NCBI GenBank assembly: GCA_958346935.1
Contig: CATVTM010000096.1
Coordinates: 1 to 6,464, forward strand
From: an uncultured Collinsella sp.
GTDB lineage: Bacteria > Actinomycetota > Coriobacteriia > Coriobacteriales > Coriobacteriaceae
DNA: 6,464 nucleotides
Direction of reading: 5' to 3'
Within the stretch, counting starts at the first letter, position 1; every line of letters begins with the position of its first letter. The notes under the pieces were generated by a model. It did no database searches. It saw only the letters and a program-made list of their open reading frames with translations, and was not told the DNA's origin. Below are positions 5,551 through 6,464 of this stretch, in pieces. Both the position numbers and the translations under genes were made by a program.

Positions 5551-6464
5551 CTAGAGCGTCAAGCGAATCGCATCGATAATCTGCGCGCAGCGCTGCGTGG
5601 CGGCAAGAGGCATAACGGGGCTTTCAAGCTCTCCCGTCTGGACGAGCTGCATCGCATGCTGAATTTCGCCGTAGAAATCATCGACCTCAAACGGGGCATT
5701 AATTTCGAGCATTCGTCCGTCGGAGTACTTCACATGGGCGAGCTCGGGGCGATGGAGGCGCTCGATTTCCACCGAACCCCGTTCGCAGGCAATCGTTAAG
5801 CGGCTTTCATATGCTGCTTTGCCGTCGCACACCATATGAATGGGTATACCGCCGACACTCATATGGATCTCATCGGCCCAATCCACGCGGCCGCCCAATA
5901 CGTCACGCCAGCGAACTTCACGAGACGAAACATCGCACGCACCCGCAAGCAGATCCTCAAACCACCCGACCGCATAGCAGCCCATGTCATATAGACAGCC
6001 ACCCTGCAACGGATCGAGCAGATAACTCGAAGGGGACTCACCATAATCGAGTTTTTGCACGCTTTCGATCGAGACGATACAGCCGAGCTCGCCCGACGCA
6101 AGCAAACCCTTCACGCGAGTATGCATCGGACAAAACCGATTTTTCATCGCCTCCATAAACGGCACACCGCACTCACGGGAAACAGAGGCGATCGCATGGG
6201 CCTCTTCTTCATTCAAAACGGCCGGCTTTTCGCACAGCACGGCCTTTCCCGCGCGCAGTGCCCGACAAGCCCAATGCACATGCATGCCATGTGGAATAGC
6301 CAAGTAGATTGCATCGACATCGGGATCGGCAATCAACGCATCATAAGCCGCATCGCCGCTATCGTCAGCCGTGGCATAACTGTGCGCGGCATCAATCGAA
6401 AACGCTCGACAAAATTCCTCGACATGTGCAGGAGTGCGGCCGGCCGCAGCCACCAGCCGTGCCC
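5551..6464 (-). CDS. Gfo/Idh/MocA family NAD(P)-dependent oxidoreductase, 5' end outside the window
   Basis: A dehydrogenase of the glucose-fructose oxidoreductase / inositol dehydrogenase family, acting on an unknown sugar-like or diol substrate in the cytoplasm. The gene continues past 6464. About 303 residues are visible of a typical 330 or so, and the missing part would carry the GxGxxG nucleotide loop. Numbering from the GTG at 6453, an in-frame Val codon that is probably not the start because ARL precedes it, these are visible: end of the second Rossmann strand (VAAAGRTP, 1-8), AIPHGMHVHWA (52-62), the hallmark GKAVLCEKP (69-77) with catalytic-type Lys76, EAMKNRF (101-107), and GGCLYDMGCYAV (151-162) of the C-terminal substrate domain. 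The last motif recalls dihydrodiol dehydrogenase-like and GFOR members. Family HxxxP-type sequence alone does not give the substrate. It is followed on the same strand by nfo after 144 bases, probably with a terminator between. Confidence 0.9.
   Translation of the reverse strand, partial: ARLVAAAGRTPAHVEEFCRAFSIDAAHSYATADDSGDAAYDALIADPDVDAIYLAIPHGMHVHWACRALRAGKAVLCEKPAVLNEEEAHAIASVSRECGVPFMEAMKNRFCPMHTRVKGLLASGELGCIVSIESVQKLDYGESPSSYLLDPLQGGCLYDMGCYAVGWFEDLLAGACDVSSREVRWRDVLGGRVDWADEIHMSVGGIPIHMVCDGKAAYESRLTIACERGSVEIERLHRPELAHVKYSDGRMLEINAPFEVDDFYGEIQHAMQLVQTGELESPVMPLAATQRCAQIIDAIRLTL

Noticed and set aside
1..6464. CRISPR arrays, tRNA or rRNA genes, insertion sequences, phage genes, toxin-antitoxin or defence genes
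   Set aside because: No evenly spaced direct repeats, no tRNA-like cloverleaf and no transposase or integrase motifs were seen on reading both strands. The gaps between genes are all under 150 bases.

Overview
The window looks like chromosomal DNA from a GC-rich anaerobic gut actinobacterium, most likely a Coriobacteriia member close to Collinsella. I infer this from the high GC, the strong Shine-Dalgarno sites, the pairing of a DUF3793 protein with a short-chain, clostridial-type flavodoxin, and the style of the amino-acid ABC transporter. No database search was possible, so the taxonomy is an inference. Nothing in the window indicates a phage, insertion sequence, CRISPR array or RNA gene. 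The longest gene-free gap is under 150 bases.

Layout. On the + strand, a DUF3793-family gene (2-706) is followed 46 bases later by a flavodoxin (753-1172). A bidirectional hairpin terminator (about 1223-1267) separates this pair from a convergent block. Everything to the right lies on the - strand. Reading leftward in transcription order, these are: a Gfo/Idh/MocA oxidoreductase cut by the window edge (6464-5551), endonuclease IV nfo (5406-4540), then a three-gene polar amino-acid ABC importer. The importer consists of a lipoprotein binding protein (4392-3532), an unusual permease with an exported N-terminal domain (3415-2054), and an ATPase (2041-1289).

How the genes work together. The importer forms one unit with the order binding protein, permease, ATPase. 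A promoter at 4450-4478 precedes the binding-protein gene. A hairpin between the binding-protein and permease genes probably lets the binding protein be made in excess. The ATPase Shine-Dalgarno begins on the permease stop codon, so the two are probably translationally coupled. Nfo repairs abasic sites in DNA and has no obvious functional link to the importer. The flavodoxin is a small FMN electron carrier, and its DUF3793 partner has no known function.

Most worth a second look: (1) the permease carries a signal peptide and a roughly 140-residue beta-rich extracytoplasmic domain that is too small to be a normal fused binding domain; (2) a perfect GAATT-AC-AATTC palindrome, resembling an ArgR box, sits between the -35 and -10 of the importer promoter; (3) the binding protein has Asn where the family normally has the Asp that contacts the ligand amino group; (4) a near-perfect 19-bp inverted repeat lies just upstream of nfo; (5) the DUF3793 protein has a cluster of six cysteines. 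I found no clear sign of a wholly new multi-gene system.
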